This document shows, piece after piece, positions 32,368 through 44,115 of a DNA stretch of 64,000 nt. Both the position numbers and the translations under genes were made by a program. The stretch spans positions 57,382,619 through 57,446,618 of the forward strand of contig CP154955.1 of the NCBI GenBank assembly GCA_039621445.1. Direction: 5' to 3'. Each line of letters begins with the position of its first letter. The first letter of the stretch is position 1. Source of the DNA: Euglena gracilis. Taxonomy: Eukaryota; Euglenida; Euglenophyceae; Euglenales. The notes beneath the pieces are model-generated. The model was not told the origin of the DNA and made no database searches. It saw only the letters and a program-made list of their open reading frames with translations.

Positions 32368-32500
32368 GGTACCAGCTACCCCAAAGAGTCACCCAACTAG
32401 GGTTAATACACATGGGGGACCCGAGGGAGGCGCCTCACTCGGGTCCCCCCATGTTTTTTAACCCTCGTTGGGCGACTCTTTGGCTTCGCTGTGTACCCTG
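32368..32500. repeat. Intact hairpin element (copy 2)
   Basis: Same hairpin as 14,756-15,296 but without the MITE, so it serves as the empty site for that insertion. Confidence 0.8.
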
Positions 32501-32952
32501 TAGAGGGAAAAGCAATGATGAGCGGGATGGTTGCAACTATTGGGGATGAAATCTTAACCCTAACCCTTTTCCATCTAATAACCTCACAAATTCTCTTGGT
32601 ATGGGAATATTTTTTGAGTAAGAATATTTAGAATGAGTGCATTCCTGCGTAAGGAAAAATATGTTCCTATTAAATTCTGCCACTGAAAGATTCCTGTCTT
32701 CCAAATCGTGTCAGAGCCAGTGGGAAAAAAAAACAGAATCGTCCCCCTCTCTTCCCCTGTCTTTGCTTTCTTCCGGATCGTGCCAGTGACAAAAAAAACA
32801 AGCAGAATCAAGAACAATGAACCATGGACCTGCAACTTGCAAAACAGCTCAACAAAATGTTCCTTTTAAATTCTGCCACTGACGAAGAGCGGGATGGTTG
32901 CAACCATTCGCGATGAAACTTTAACCCAAACCCTATTCCTAATAACGTCAGA

Positions 32953-33008
32953 AATTCTCCCGGTATGGGAATATTTTTATTCAAAAATATTCCCATACCG
33001 GGAGAATT
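32953..33008. repeat. Perfect hairpin (copy 2)
   Basis: Copy-2 counterpart of 15,743-15,798, with the same arms and loop. Confidence 0.85.
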
Positions 33009-33110
33009 CAAAAATACTTTTGAATGAGTGCATTCCTGCGTAAGGAAAAATATTTTTCTAACCCTAAAAGGATTTCGAGGATGTTGGTGTTGAAAGCTGT
33101 ATGCATGTAT

Positions 33111-33507
33111 GTAGGAGGAGGGTCGAGACGTCGGAGGGACCTCGAACGACGTCTCGACCCTCCTCCTACGTACATGCATACAGCTTTAAAAAAAAACGTT
33201 TTTTCGAGACCCTCCTCGAATGTCAAAGGGGGGTTTTTTTTAAAAAAAAGGTGAAATTTTTTGAAAAAAATCGCCATAACGCTCCAAGTTTGCTTTTGGT
33301 TTCTGCAAGAAATGCCGCGCAAAATAAAAAAAAACAAAAATTTTTTTGGCCATTTAAGGAAAATGTTGTAAGGATTTCACATTTTCGTAAATTTTGCAAA
33401 AAAATGTGTCAAAAAATACCTCGAATCGCATGGGAAAACGAGAAAATGTCGTTTGAAAATGAAAAAAAAGGTTTTGGGTGTGAAAAAAAGATCGAACCTC
33501 CTCCTAC
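33111..33507. mobile_element. GTAGGAGG-ended element with a longer interior (copy 2)
   Basis: Same ends and flanks as 15,900-16,082 but about 400 bp long. It begins with a near-perfect foldback (33,090-33,187) that also duplicates the flanking GCTGTATGCATGTA in inverted form. An A/T-rich body of about 300 bp absent from copy 1 follows. Confidence 0.55.
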
Positions 33508-34299
33508 GGTAACCCAGGGGTGGCCGACCCTCCCCCACCCACCACCTTTGCCGCGAGGCCGTTTCCCGTTTCTGGCCCTGGTTTGGGGTGCTTGCGGTGG
33601 CATGTGTGGGCAGTGGGGTGCAGGAGATGTCGGAACAGGAGATCATTCTTAAGCTTTTAAGAGGAGAGCGGGGTCCCCCCACCCCTCACAGGCCGGAGAG
33701 CGCAGACCCCCCCCTAGTTGCGGTAGGGGTTTCTTGAGAAACCCTGTTGGGAGGGGGTCCTGTGGGCCGGCTGGAAAAAGGTGCTGGCTGGATCGTCCCC
33801 CTGGGAGGTGGGGGGTCCAGGGAGGTGGCAAATTTGCCACCTCCCAAAGATGCCCAAAAAACCCAAATCCATGGTTTGAATTTTTCAGCCAGATTTAGAA
33901 GTAACGCAGTGCAGGAGTTCAGCGAGCAAAACAGCAGCAAACTTCCCGAAATTTTCCTGGGTGGCTGATTCAAACCCAAAAGAAGCTGAGTGAGTGTGAA
34001 ACCTCACACTAACATGGTTGCTGGGAGGGGAAATGGTGGAAAGAAAGTGGACCAGCCACCTCCGTTGCACCAGGGCACGCTGGTGGAGGGACCCTGGCCT
34101 GACTACTCATGCGGAACGGGAGACCACAGCCACGCAGTGGACTCACTGAGTGAACCCAGTTGAGCCCACCAGAGGTCTTTTGGGACAGGGGGGGGACGCA
34201 ACATAGACCCAAAAAAAACCACACAAAAGTTGACTTTCGGCCAAACTCCAACCAGGTAGACCTCCGTGGTGGGAGGCCCAGCCAGCTGGCTGCAAAAAG

Positions 34300-34566
34300 G
34301 ACCCACACAGCCCAGCGCAGGGGCACTGACCTGGTTGCCGGATTCCTGTATAGCCCTGGCCAAAACCCATCTATCCACTTTCGGAAGTAAAGCTCATCTG
34401 GCAGCCCAAACTCCTCTTCAGGGAGGGTGAAGGCCATTAAAAAAAAGAACGTTTCCTTTTGTAAAATCAGACTCACAGATGTTGATGCCAGTTTCGGAAG
34501 GAACACTGCACCCTTCGTTTTCCTTCGAATCTGATTTGCAAAGAATGCTTTTTCTGGATCACACAC
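34300..34566 (-). CDS. Hypothetical exon-like open stretch (copy 2)
   Basis: Contains the same MAFTLPEEEFGLPDELYFRK stretch as 17,760-17,923. The frame here is also open upstream (AVFLPKLASTSVSLILQKET). Because copy 2 lacks the 940-bp transposon, its context is the less disturbed one. No function assignable. Confidence 0.25.
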
Positions 34567-34619
34567 CAGGAGAGTCCCTCAGAGTCTGTGTCATGCCAGT
34601 GGTTGACACAGCGACGGCG

Positions 34620-35830
34620 ACTGGGACGAAAGCCATTAGGGACCGGCCCAGGACGCGATGGTTGCGTCTTGTGTGCGGGCCCTTTTCAGCAGGACCGGCG
34701 CACGGGCGGTCAAGGACGGGCGCGACTGGGCCGCAACGCCTTAGGGCCGGGCCACGGACCTTGAGGTGGTCTGTGGTGGGGGACATCAGCCGGGGACGGG
34801 GATGTCGTCGTTGAGCGAAGGGGGGGAAGTCGAATGCGCCTGGATGGGGCAGAGTGCGGGGCGGGGGGTCCAGCGGCTCAGCCGGGCGTTGGTTGCCTGC
34901 TGGCAGGGAGAATTCCAAGCTGCACAGCGCCATGGCCAGGCATTGTTTTAGGACCAGGTGTTCTCAAGGAAATTAAAAAAAACTTTTGTTCCAGCAAAAT
35001 TGCAAAATCCGACCAGTTCAGGGGGTGGGGGGGGGGGTTTCCGGACCCCCCCCCCCTGCTAGACTTAAGGACAGTCGGGTTGTGAGCAGGCCTCTGAATG
35101 CCATCCTCCCCCCAGGGGCCGCACTTTGATGGTAGGTAACCCAACATTGTCTCTGAGCAAAATGAATCATTTTGAATGTCTTAAAGTTGAAAAATGGGGG
35201 CAAATGCCAGCCCCCCGAATTTTCCTGGGTTGAAAAGATGCCATTATAGAAAAAACCACTTGAACCCGAGATATGAAAACTTTTCACGCTTTTTCTTGAC
35301 GGAAATCCCGACATGAAGGCAAGGATGGAGGGACGAGACCAAAAAAGACTGGAACTTTGGGAAAAGAAAAAAGACATGCTGTCTGCCATTGGAGGGTCTG
35401 GTTTTGGAGGCAGTCCACGGAGTTGCACCTGAAGGTTGGGACACAGGTGCATGTGCAAGCAAACATCTTGCCAAGATGGCCAAAGAATTCCAAGTGCACA
35501 GCGCAATGGCCAGGCATTGCTTTAGGACCAGGTGTTCTTAAGGAAATTAAAAAAAACTTTTGTTCAGCAAAATGAAAAATCCGACCAGGTCAGGGGGGGG
35601 GGTGGTTCCGGACCTAATCTTTGCAGTGCCCCCCTACTTCAGGCCAGGAGGGGGGTCACCCACCACGCCCCCCATGCGGTCCCCCCGGACCTCACCCCCC
35701 CACCCCTCGCTCCCATTCGCCAAGGTATCCTCCCTTTGTTCCCCCCCTTTGAAACTAGGCCACGCTTAATTTTCTCCCAGGCCCCAAAAGGCACCGGGCG
35801 TCCTGTGCTTGGGGCACATTCCATTTACCT
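34620..35830. other. Indel-rich stretch relative to copy 1, no gene
   Basis: The equivalent of 18,110-19,010 but with frequent single-base and short indels and partly scrambled order, while the flanks on both sides are nearly identical between copies. No gene can be supported here. Confidence 0.5.
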
Positions 35831-36112
35831 TGTGTGTGCCAACCATCCCCCCCCGGGGTGGGGGCAGGCACCCCCCCCCTGGGTGGGGTCGGCACCACCT
35901 TTTCAAATAGCCTGGCTGCCGCGGCACATGGCAAGAAATCTTCCAAGGCGCACGTGGTCACAAAATTTCTGGTGCCGCAGCGCAGAAAAAAAAATTCTGC
36001 GGCGCACTGAAAGAAAATCTGGACTGGAGCGCGAAGCGCTGAAAAAAATTCTTAGACTTCCCAACTTTTGGCCTGAACTTTTGCCAAAAAAAATTCTGCA
36101 GCAACGCCAGAG

Positions 36113-36394
36113 GTGCACGCTTTGGAAACTTTTCCACCCTCACATGTCCAACGTTCCCACTCAGCGCTGACTGTAAAGAAAACAATTGGGATCAGTGCTG
36201 GATCTGGGGTGTTCAGCAAGAGACTGGCTGGGGCCCATGTGAGTGTGGTGGATGAATCAGGGGCCTTGGGGGCAGGTCAGAGGGAAGCGGTGGACGATCT
36301 GACTGGTCCAGTGATCGAAGGTGCGGTCACAAAAAAAGCTGTTGGTCAGCCCCCAACGTCACGTCACAAGGGAAATGCACACTGGGTTATCTGA
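36113..36394 (+). CDS. Hypothetical open stretch (copy 2)
   Basis: Counterpart of 19,286-19,567 with one amino-acid difference. Same caveats; function unknown. Confidence 0.2.
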   Translation: MHALETFPPSHVQRSHSALTVKKTIGISAGSGVFSKRLAGAHVSVVDESGALGAGQREAVDDLTGPVIEGAVTKKAVGQPPTSRHKGNAHWVI

Positions 36395-36464
36395 GCTTCA
36401 AAGTTCCCCCCTCCCACCCAGGCTGTTTTTTTTACCAACCGGTCCAGAGTGCTTGCCCAGGCAG

Positions 36465-36850
36465 GCACGACCCCCCCCCGGGGGGTGTCTGGTTTCGGCC
36501 TGTGCCCAGGCCATACAATTGCTTACCGACCCCCGGGGGGGGGGGAGGGGGGGTCACTCCACTTTTTTAAAACCCAGTCAGTCACTTTTTTTTGGCCAGT
36601 CAGTCACTACCCCCCCCGGGGGGGGGGGGGTCGGCCACTCGGAAAAACGGCCACTTTCCAGTCACTTTGGGCCATTTTAGGCCAAAAAAATTTTCCGGCA
36701 CCTTCGGCGCCGGGGTCACTCAAGCCACTTTTGCCCACTCCTGGCCGACCCCCCCGGGGGGGGGGGGGGGGGGGGGGCCGGGCCCAAAACCAGTCAGTCA
36801 CTCTGAAAAAACCAGTCACCCACCCCCCCGGGGGGGGGGGGGGTGGGACA
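36465..36850. repeat. Cluster of C-run/G-run hairpins (copy 2)
   Basis: Copy-2 counterpart of 19,640-20,060, with changed run lengths (for example a G run of more than 20 near 36,755). Confidence 0.8.
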
Positions 36851-37721
36851 GTGCTTAAGCAATTGTCTGGCCCAGGCACATTCCTTTGAAAATCGGCCAT
36901 TTTTGGCTCCCCAGCGCCTTCTGCGCCGGGGTTGTGCTAGGGCACTTTCGGCCGTGTGTACCCCCCCGGGGACGGGGGTCGGATCGGGAGTGCCTTGGAG
37001 TGGTGGGGTCGGCACCCGACTAAAATACAGCCTGCTCCCACCTTACCCCCTGCCACCTACCTCATGTCTGCGGAGCTTCCTATTCAGCCCTGGGGTTCCA
37101 AAAAAAATTTGGAGTCTGGCCTGGAGTCCAAGGGAGAGCCACACATGGATGTCTTTTTTGCTCCTAAAACAAGTTTTTCATCGAGCGTGTCGGTGGTGGA
37201 ATCGCAATGTCTGCATGTAATGCATGAAGTTCACAATGTGAGCTGTCATTTTGTGGGGTGTTGAAACAACCCCCTGCTGACTGGCTCGTTAAAGACTGGT
37301 TTTTGGCAGGGTAAAAAGGCAACTTCGCAGTCAAGACTTTGGTGATGAAGAAAGAACCTGTTGGTCGTTCCCCCCCCCAGCGATTCTTTTTTTCCTGACC
37401 ACTCCTCAGGCCAAAAAGACCAAAAAATCAATCAAACATTTTTGCCAAAAAAAACCCACTAAAAAACTTCTGGTGCTGGGTGGCCAATTTGGCTGATCCT
37501 GGCAACCTGCCCCAGGGGGGAGGTCTGGAGCAATTAACTAATCAGGGCCAGGCTGTTTTTTACCAACTCTGGGGGGGAGGGGGGCGTCCAGAGTGCCTGC
37601 CCAGGCAGGCACTACACCCCCCAGGGGGGGGTCGGGTTTCGGCCTGTGCCCAGGAAGGCACTCCCCTCTTCCTTTGAAAATAGGTCATTTTTGGCTCCCC
37701 TTCGGCGCCGGGGTTGTGCTG

Positions 37722-38503
37722 GGGCACTTTGCCCCCCCGCGGGGTCGGATCGGGAGTGCCTGCCCAGGCAGGCACCCCCCCTCCCCGGGGTGGTAGCACC
37801 CGTCTAAAATACAGCCTGATCAGGGCCCGGGCTCAACCCGCACCACTTTCTGGGTGCTTTGTCATCAGTTTCGGGGTGCATGAAAAAACAGAAAAGATAT
37901 AACGTGACCCCCCCCCTCAGGGAGCATTTTGACCCCCCTGGCAGTACCTTACCCTAAATGTCCATAGGATGGGGGTACTTGTCTGCTATTGTACGACGGA
38001 CCCCCCCCTTTTGGTTATGGTACATAGCTCAATGTGGCCATGTAGCGCAACAGGGACATGTGCTGCGCATAACACACCCCCCCCCAAATAACACACCCCC
38101 CCTCGGGGGCCGATTTCGAGCGCCCAAATAACACACCCCCCTGTTTTCCTTTGGTTTTCCATGTAAAAATAACACCCCCCCCAAATAACACACCCCCCCC
38201 TGGGGCCCCAGTTCGGGTGCCCAAATAACACACCGGGGGGGTGTGTTATTTGGGGGGGGGGTTTAGCTTAGCTTAGCAATGTTTGATGGGCGCAGTTAGC
38301 CAGAAACCATGGACGATGAGGGCCACACCAAAGTCAAAACATTTCCAATATCAGTGTGCCAGCACCTTTGTGGGAATGGGTGTGGTTCCTCTTCTCCTGG
38401 GAGACGGTGAGGTTCCTCTTCTCCTGGGTGACCGGGGAGCAGTGGCAGGTCTGAGGGGAGTGGCGGCAGTTCACCTGGAGGTTTCTGGGGGAGATCTGAG
38501 GGC
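37722..38503. other. 0.8-kb block, probable ancestral orientation
   Basis: Inverted counterpart of 20,905-21,712. The right part encodes (minus strand) the PSDLPQ/PGEEEPH repeats of the proline-rich gene candidate. Confidence 0.7.
38072..38262. repeat. AAATAACACACC palindrome cluster
   Basis: Repeated AAATAACACACCCCCC in both orientations, ending in GGTGTGTTATTTGGGG. It occupies the slot filled in copy 1 by the GCGCTACATGG cluster. A related cluster in opposite orientation lies at 62,790-62,930. Confidence 0.65.
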
Positions 38504-39568
38504 AATGGAGCAGGGCTGGATGGGGGATTTGAGTTGAGGCGTTTTACCCTCAATGTTTCCTGAATGTCAAAATCCAAAGGAAAAGAGTCAATGACAAAAA
38601 AGTGACAGAGAGAGACAAAAAAAACCTGGAATGTTTCAAAAATCGAAAAACTGGTCACTGGTGACTCTCGTCTCAAGTTCCAAAATCACCAACCCACATA
38701 TTTTTTCGAATTTGAGGAAGGTTTTACGAGATGAGATTATCCAATCAACGCTTTTTGCAAGTTCAATTTTCGTCATTTTTTGGATTGAGGTTGACGTTTT
38801 TCTGCAAACCTCAACCTCAATCCAGCCCTGCGTGGAGGCAGTCCACCTGTGGGTCCTTCAGGGAACCTGGGCGCAAGCAGGGGCTTCAAAAAACCACAGC
38901 AGTGGGGAAAAAGGAACGTCTGAAGCTCCTGGTTAGGTTTGATGGTGGCCCCACAGGACCATCCTTTGGAGGGAAGTCTTCAGCCTGACGACCTCCACGC
39001 AGACCTCGTTTCCCGAAATTTGGGTGCGTAGATGCGTGTGGGGTCAGTTCACCAGGAGGTCCTTGGGGCAGGTCTGAGGGCAGTGGGAGCAGTTCGCCTG
39101 CAGGTCCTTGGGGGAACCCAGACGGGGGTAGTGGAGGTTTGTCAGAATGAACCGGCAGCAGAGGGCCCAAAGGAAGAAAGAAGGAAAGAAACTTCAGGCC
39201 CAGGAGCCCCCTGAGTAGGTCTGAGGGTGGTGCATCGGGGCCATCCTTCCTAGGGAAGTCTGTCGGCCGGTGACCATCGTGCAGACCACGACTCCGCCCA
39301 AAGTCGGGCACCTTGGAAAAGCGTGGAGGCAATGGTCGGGGCTCCACGGATACTTCTCGATGTGGAAATGGTCGGTGCTCCACGGATACTTCTCCACGTG
39401 GTGGAATATCCGAAACCTTCGGGTTCGGTCGAGTTTCTGGGGATGGTCGAGTTTCAGGACCTCTTGCTTCAGCTGAACGAAGGAAAAAAGTGAATGGGGA
39501 ACGTGGACGAAAGTGCAACCTGTGGAGTGGAGACCTACCAAGACCACCAGAGCAGCAGCACGAATCAT
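38296..39568 (-). CDS. Hypothetical proline-rich, possibly secreted, spliced gene (copy 2)
   Basis: From ATG 39568 the reading starts with MIRAAALVVLVGLHSTG, which looks like a signal peptide. The ATG is preceded on the minus strand by a pyrimidine stretch ending in CAG, a plausible splice acceptor. A long Pro-rich frame (39,518-38,886) follows with two internal repeats (DFPRKDGPDAPPSDLLRG and DFPPKDGPVGPPSNLTRS) and LPSDLPQGPPGEL. A third open stretch (38,676-38,296) carries LPSDLPQKPPGEL and PHRLPGEEEPH units. Motifs shared across the three stretches suggest one multi-exon product, but they lie in different frames and introns are not proven. No known family; low confidence. Confidence 0.3.
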
Positions 39569-39569
39569 T

Positions 39570-40775
39570 TTGCTCCTGAGAGAAGAAGATGATGAGCCTA
39601 GAGGCTATGTGACAAAGGAGTAGTGTAAGGAGGTGTCAAAACACGCCCAGGGGTCGTGGTTCGTGAAGGAGCACAAGTGCCTGCCGCAATGTGAAAGATG
39701 ACGGGGGGTCTGGGTTAAATTAAGATTCGCCTGTGTACAATAGGCGTTGCCATCTCCATCACCAAAGTCCAAAAGTTCACTCAAGGAGATGCCCTCCTTG
39801 CCAAAAATGCCCAAATTTTTCGGCGTGCGGAGAAAAATTGACCTTTCGGAAGGGTCCAACCCCCCCCCCGATCTTGTCGTCCCATACCCAGGTGGTGGCC
39901 GGGATACTGGGCAAGATCGGGGGGATGGTGCCATCCCCCCCAAAATGACACCCCCCCAAAATGACACTGGGCTCTTGCTGGGGGGTCCAATTGTGATCAG
40001 GGGTAGAATCTTGACAGCTCGCATTCATTTTGCATTCAGAGGCTGCCATGCATCTCCATGCTTGTCTGTTTGCTGTTGCTTTTGTTGCACCTCAAGTGTG
40101 CCCTTCGAACACAGTCGTGAAGCACACCGAATTTTTTGTGAAAAATTTGAAGTCGGCTTTTTTGAAAGACATTTCTATCACCATCGTTCTTGTGAATATT
40201 TAACCACCCCAGTTACAAAGCGCTCTCGGGGTTTGATTCTGGTGCAAGGGGGGGGGTAGGATGGTTAATCGAAAACCGGTTAAGCGCTTGTGACCCCCCA
40301 ATTAATCGTTTGTTTGTGAGGGGGACAAATTACCCTGGTTAATCGAAAAACAGTTTATCGCTTGGACCCCCCAGTAAATCGCTTCTTTTTCGTTGTCAAC
40401 ATTTCTTCGAGGAAGATGGCAAGGTTGTGTGCACTGTCAATGTGGATGAAAGATTCTTTCAAAAAAGCCTTTTTGATACCACATTTTCTGGACGTCAAGT
40501 TTTGGGGTTCAGTGAGGAAGCAGGGTTGACATTTTTTTGCTTTTTTATTTTAAAAAAAACAAGAAACAAATTTTGTTTTCAAAAAAAACGCCAAAAAAAC
40601 ATGTTTTTTTTAAGCAAAAATTGACCTTTTTTCTTGCGAAATGACCATTTTTTGAGAAAAAAATTTTGGGGGTGGTTCGGGTCATGGGGGGGGGGGGGAC
40701 ACGGGGGTCACGGGGGAACACCACATTTTCGGTGGCCAAATTAGGAATCACGGAAAACAAGGGCTCCGTGCGGAT
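39570..40775. other. Copy-2 counterpart of 22.8-23.96 kb
   Basis: Same exon-like fragments and T/A runs as in copy 1, with an extra TACCCTGGTTAA-type insertion near 40,332. No gene assigned. Confidence 0.3.
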
Positions 40776-43515
40776 AATCAGCTATGACGATCCCGGAGGT
40801 CGGACCGACCTAGGTCGGGCCGACCATTGGCTATGGCCTATCGACCATTGGAGGTCGGGCCAAGCAGGTCGGCCCGACCTCCAATCAACCGCATTAGCAG
40901 GGTTGACGTTTTTTTTGTTTTTTTAAAAAAAAACAAAAAAACATGTTTTTTTTTAAAAAAAACACAAAAAAAAACATGTTTTTTTTTGAAAAAGCAAAAA
41001 TTGACCTTTTTCCTTGCGAAATGACCATTTTTTTGAAGAAAATTTTTCGCGGGTGGTTCGGGTCACGAGGGGGGGGTCACGGGGGGGGGGGTCACGATCA
41101 TTTTAGGCTCCAAAATTGGAAACCCCCAAACGAAAATTAGGAAATCTACCGGATCTCTTGTCGAATCTTGTCGAATTAGGCATCACCGGCCAAGTTTTTC
41201 AGAAAAAATGGCCGAAACGGGTCTTAGGTCGGGTTGGGGGAGGGGGGTCATGGGGGGAACACCCCCTGTGAAGTTTTTTTTTTTCAAATGTGTGAAATTA
41301 TTTCCAAATCTGTGTTTTCTGGTGCGAAAAATCATGCTTTCAACCCAAAAAAATGAATGTTGTAGAGATAAAAAATGCACTTTTCCCCAAAAAACACATT
41401 GCAAAAAAATTTCCCCCCAAACCCTCCATGACGTTTTTTTTTTGTTTTTTTTTTTAAAAAAAACATATTTTTTTAAAAAAGAACATTTTTTTTAAAACAA
41501 GCCGTCAACCTTGCGCATTACCCCCCTTTTACCCCCCTTTTTTGGAAATTTAAGCCCCCCCCAAAATTTGATTCGGCAAATTTGACTCAAAAGGATGGAA
41601 ACACATTGGAATCACCTTGAACTGTCAAAAAGCATCCCATATGGAAAAAAAATTGAAAAACGCGAACTTGGTCGGCCTACGGCCTCCTCCGGGGGGGACT
41701 GCCCCCACCGGACCCCCCCCCCGCCTAAAATACCAAAATCCCCTTGTGTGTGCAAGGCAAGGATGGCCAAAACGCGCCCCCCAACAAACTCCCTTTGTGC
41801 TAACCTGGTCGGCCTACGGCCTCCTCCGGGGGGGGGGGGGCTGCCGCCGCCCCTAAACCAGGGTGTGACGTAGAGCTGAGCTCTTTGGGAGACCACCCCG
41901 GCCGCTCATTTTCGGCTCAAAAACTGTTTTTCTGGGTCCGGGAGGCCAAAAAATATCGTTTCAGGCAAAAAAAAAATTTCGATTTTTTTCACCTTTTTTC
42001 GTCCGGTTTTTTCGGGTGCCGGAGGTCAAAAATCATGGTTTTGGGCAAAAAAATTTTCGAATTTTTTCGACTTTTTGACCCAAAAATGGCTAAGTCCACC
42101 CCAGCCAGCGGGGCGGGTGGGCCCCAGCCGGGGGGGGGGGGGATGGGGGAGGGGGCCGGGTCGGAGAATTTTTTATTGCTCAAAAACACTTTTTTGATGT
42201 TCTGAAGTGAAAAAAAGTGTTTTTGAGCGAAAAAAAATTTTCAAAATTTTGGGTCCCGACCTGCCTCCCGACCCCCCCCTCGCCCTGCTGCCCTCGGACC
42301 CGCCGTAGGGGTCCCCGAATACCCAAAACTGGCCCAAAATCGCACAACCAGGCCCCGGGAACCCCAAAAAACGGTCAAACCCCCCCCCCAAACCTAATGA
42401 TTGACCCCCTGGTTTGGGTCCCAACTCCTCGTCTAGCCCGAGATACGGCCAATTTACGGTTTCGCCCAAACAGGCCCGAAATGGCCAAAACTGGCCCAAA
42501 ACCCCAAAACGGCCATATCTCAGGCAGGCGAAGAGTTGGCCCAAACCGCGCATACCAATCGATCGGGCGTCCCAAAGTTGTGGAAGGGCGTCCTCTTGGC
42601 CCCGGGCGGATGATTGGCTATGACGATCCTGGAGGTCGTACCGACCTAGGTCGGCCCGACCATTGGTCGGCCCGACCATGGTCGGGCCGACCACTGGAGG
42701 TCGGGCCGACTAGCCAATGAACCGCATTACCCCCCCCTTTTTAAAATTTTCAAAGGAATTTTGACTATACGTCGGTATAGGTCGGGCCGACCATGGTCGG
42801 CCCGACCTGTTTGTTACCGACCATTGTGGTCGGCCCGACCATTTGGAGGTCGGGCCGACCATATGGTCGGTAGAAACGACCTCCATGGTTTTCCATTTCA
42901 GAAGCATGAAAACCCTTGGCCAAACCCTGCGGAACATACAGATGGGCTGTTTTACCTACCTGGGTGCACACAAAAGGAGTTTGTTGGGGGGCGCGTTTTG
43001 TCCATCCTTGCCTTGCACACACAAGGGGATTTTGTTATCTTAAGCGGGGGGGTCGGGGGCGTCGGCAGCCCAACCCCCCGGAGGAGGCCGTAGGCCGACT
43101 AAGTTAGCACAAAGGGAGTTTGTTGGGGGGCGCGTTTTGGCCATCCTTGCCTTGCACACACAAGGGGATTTTGTTATCTTGGGCGGGGGGTCCGGGGGGG
43201 GGGGGGGGGGGGCGGCCCCCCCCGGAGGAGACTAAGTTAGTACAAAGGGGGTCCGGGGGGCGAGTTTTTCTTTTTTTTCCCATTTGGGATGCTTTTTGAC
43301 AGTTTCAAGGTGATTCCAATGTGTTTCCATCCTTTTTGAGTCAAATTTGCCGCATCAAATTTTGAGGGGGGTGGGGCTTAAATTTCCAAAAAAAGGGGGG
43401 GTAATGCGGTTGATTGGAGGTCGGGCCGACCTGGTCGGCCCGACCTCCAATGGTCGATAGGCCATAGCCAATGGTCGGCCCGACCTAGGTCGGTCCGACC
43501 ATGGTCGGTACGGCC
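40773..43515. mobile_element. GGCTCCG-type transposon (copy 2), right end interrupted
   Basis: Copy-2 version of 23,964-26,551, continuing past the duplication end. The right inner module (TTTGAGGGGGG, TTAAATTTCC, G run, TAATGCGG) and palindrome cluster reach 43,515. There GGTCGGTACG is followed by the start of another element (GGCTCATTGCGG), so the expected right terminus is missing. Confidence 0.65.
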
Positions 43516-43740
43516 GGCTCATTGCGGATTATTGGCCGTGGAACTTTTGGTGGTTGCTAGCGACCGGTCGCTAGCGACCGTTATCACGGTCAACCGACCA
43601 TTGCTGGTCGCTAACGACCAGTCGCTAGCGACCGGTCGCTACCACCAATATTTCGACCACCCCCCCCCCTTCAGAAAAATTTTAAGCCCCCCCCCCCCAA
43701 TAGGATTTTATTACAAAACCCCCAAGTTGTACTGCAAAAC
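43516..43740. mobile_element. Second-family element end: GGCTCATTGCGG with GGTCGCTAGCGACC palindromes
   Basis: Starts GGCTCATTGCGGATTATTGG, then GTGGAACTTTTGGTGG. A cluster of GGTCGCTAGCGACC follows, then ACCACC, a C run, TTTTAAG, a C run, and CCAATAGGATTTTATTACAA. A nearly identical start lies at 63,457 and a diverged one at 53,874. Its right end was not found. Confidence 0.65.
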
Positions 43741-43742
43741 TA

Positions 43743-44113
43743 CCCTCCCCCCCCCCTATTTGGCTAATGGCCGGGCTCCTTCAGACCCCCAATTAGCCAA
43801 TTAGGGGGGGGGGACAATTAGGGGGGGTGGGCTCGAGGACCCCGACCCCATAATTTTTGACGTGTGCAAAATTGGTCGATTTTTTGTGCATTTTTGGATT
43901 GGTCATGACTTTTTCTTATCCGGCAATTTTTAACATTTTCGAAACGGACGTTTTTGGAGGTTTTCTGAGCCCTTGCCGAAATTGGCCAAAGTTGGCCAAG
44001 GGAACGTCCATTGGCCAATTGGGCTAACCCCCCCCCCTAATTGGCTGATGGACCTCCCTTAAGGACCCCCCAATTAGCCAATTAGGGGGGGGGGCCAATT
44101 GGGGGGGTGAGGG
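43743..44113. mobile_element. 371-bp TA-target MITE with CCCTC/C-run ends
   Basis: Flanked by TA (43,741-43,742 and 44,114-44,115). The ends are CCCTCCCC... and ...GGGTGAGGG, with inner inverted repeats CTAATTGGCTAATTGG / CTATTTGGCTAATGG. The paralogous sequence at 63,590-63,610 (GCAAAACGATGCTACC) lacks the insert between the same flanks. The body (for example GACGTGTGCAAAATTGG) recurs inverted at 52,430-52,784. Confidence 0.65.
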
Positions 44114-44115
44114 TA

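Larger units (their letters stand above)
26552..43359. repeat. Tandem duplication, copy 2
   Basis: The second copy of the ~17-kb unit. It begins within the endonuclease gene at the point equivalent to about 8412 of copy 1 and ends inside a transposon, which continues normally to the right. It lacks three blocks present in copy 1 (the 940-bp transposon, the 408-bp MITE and about 200 bp of the ORF1 5' end). It appears to keep the ancestral orientation at both local inversions. Confidence 0.9.
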
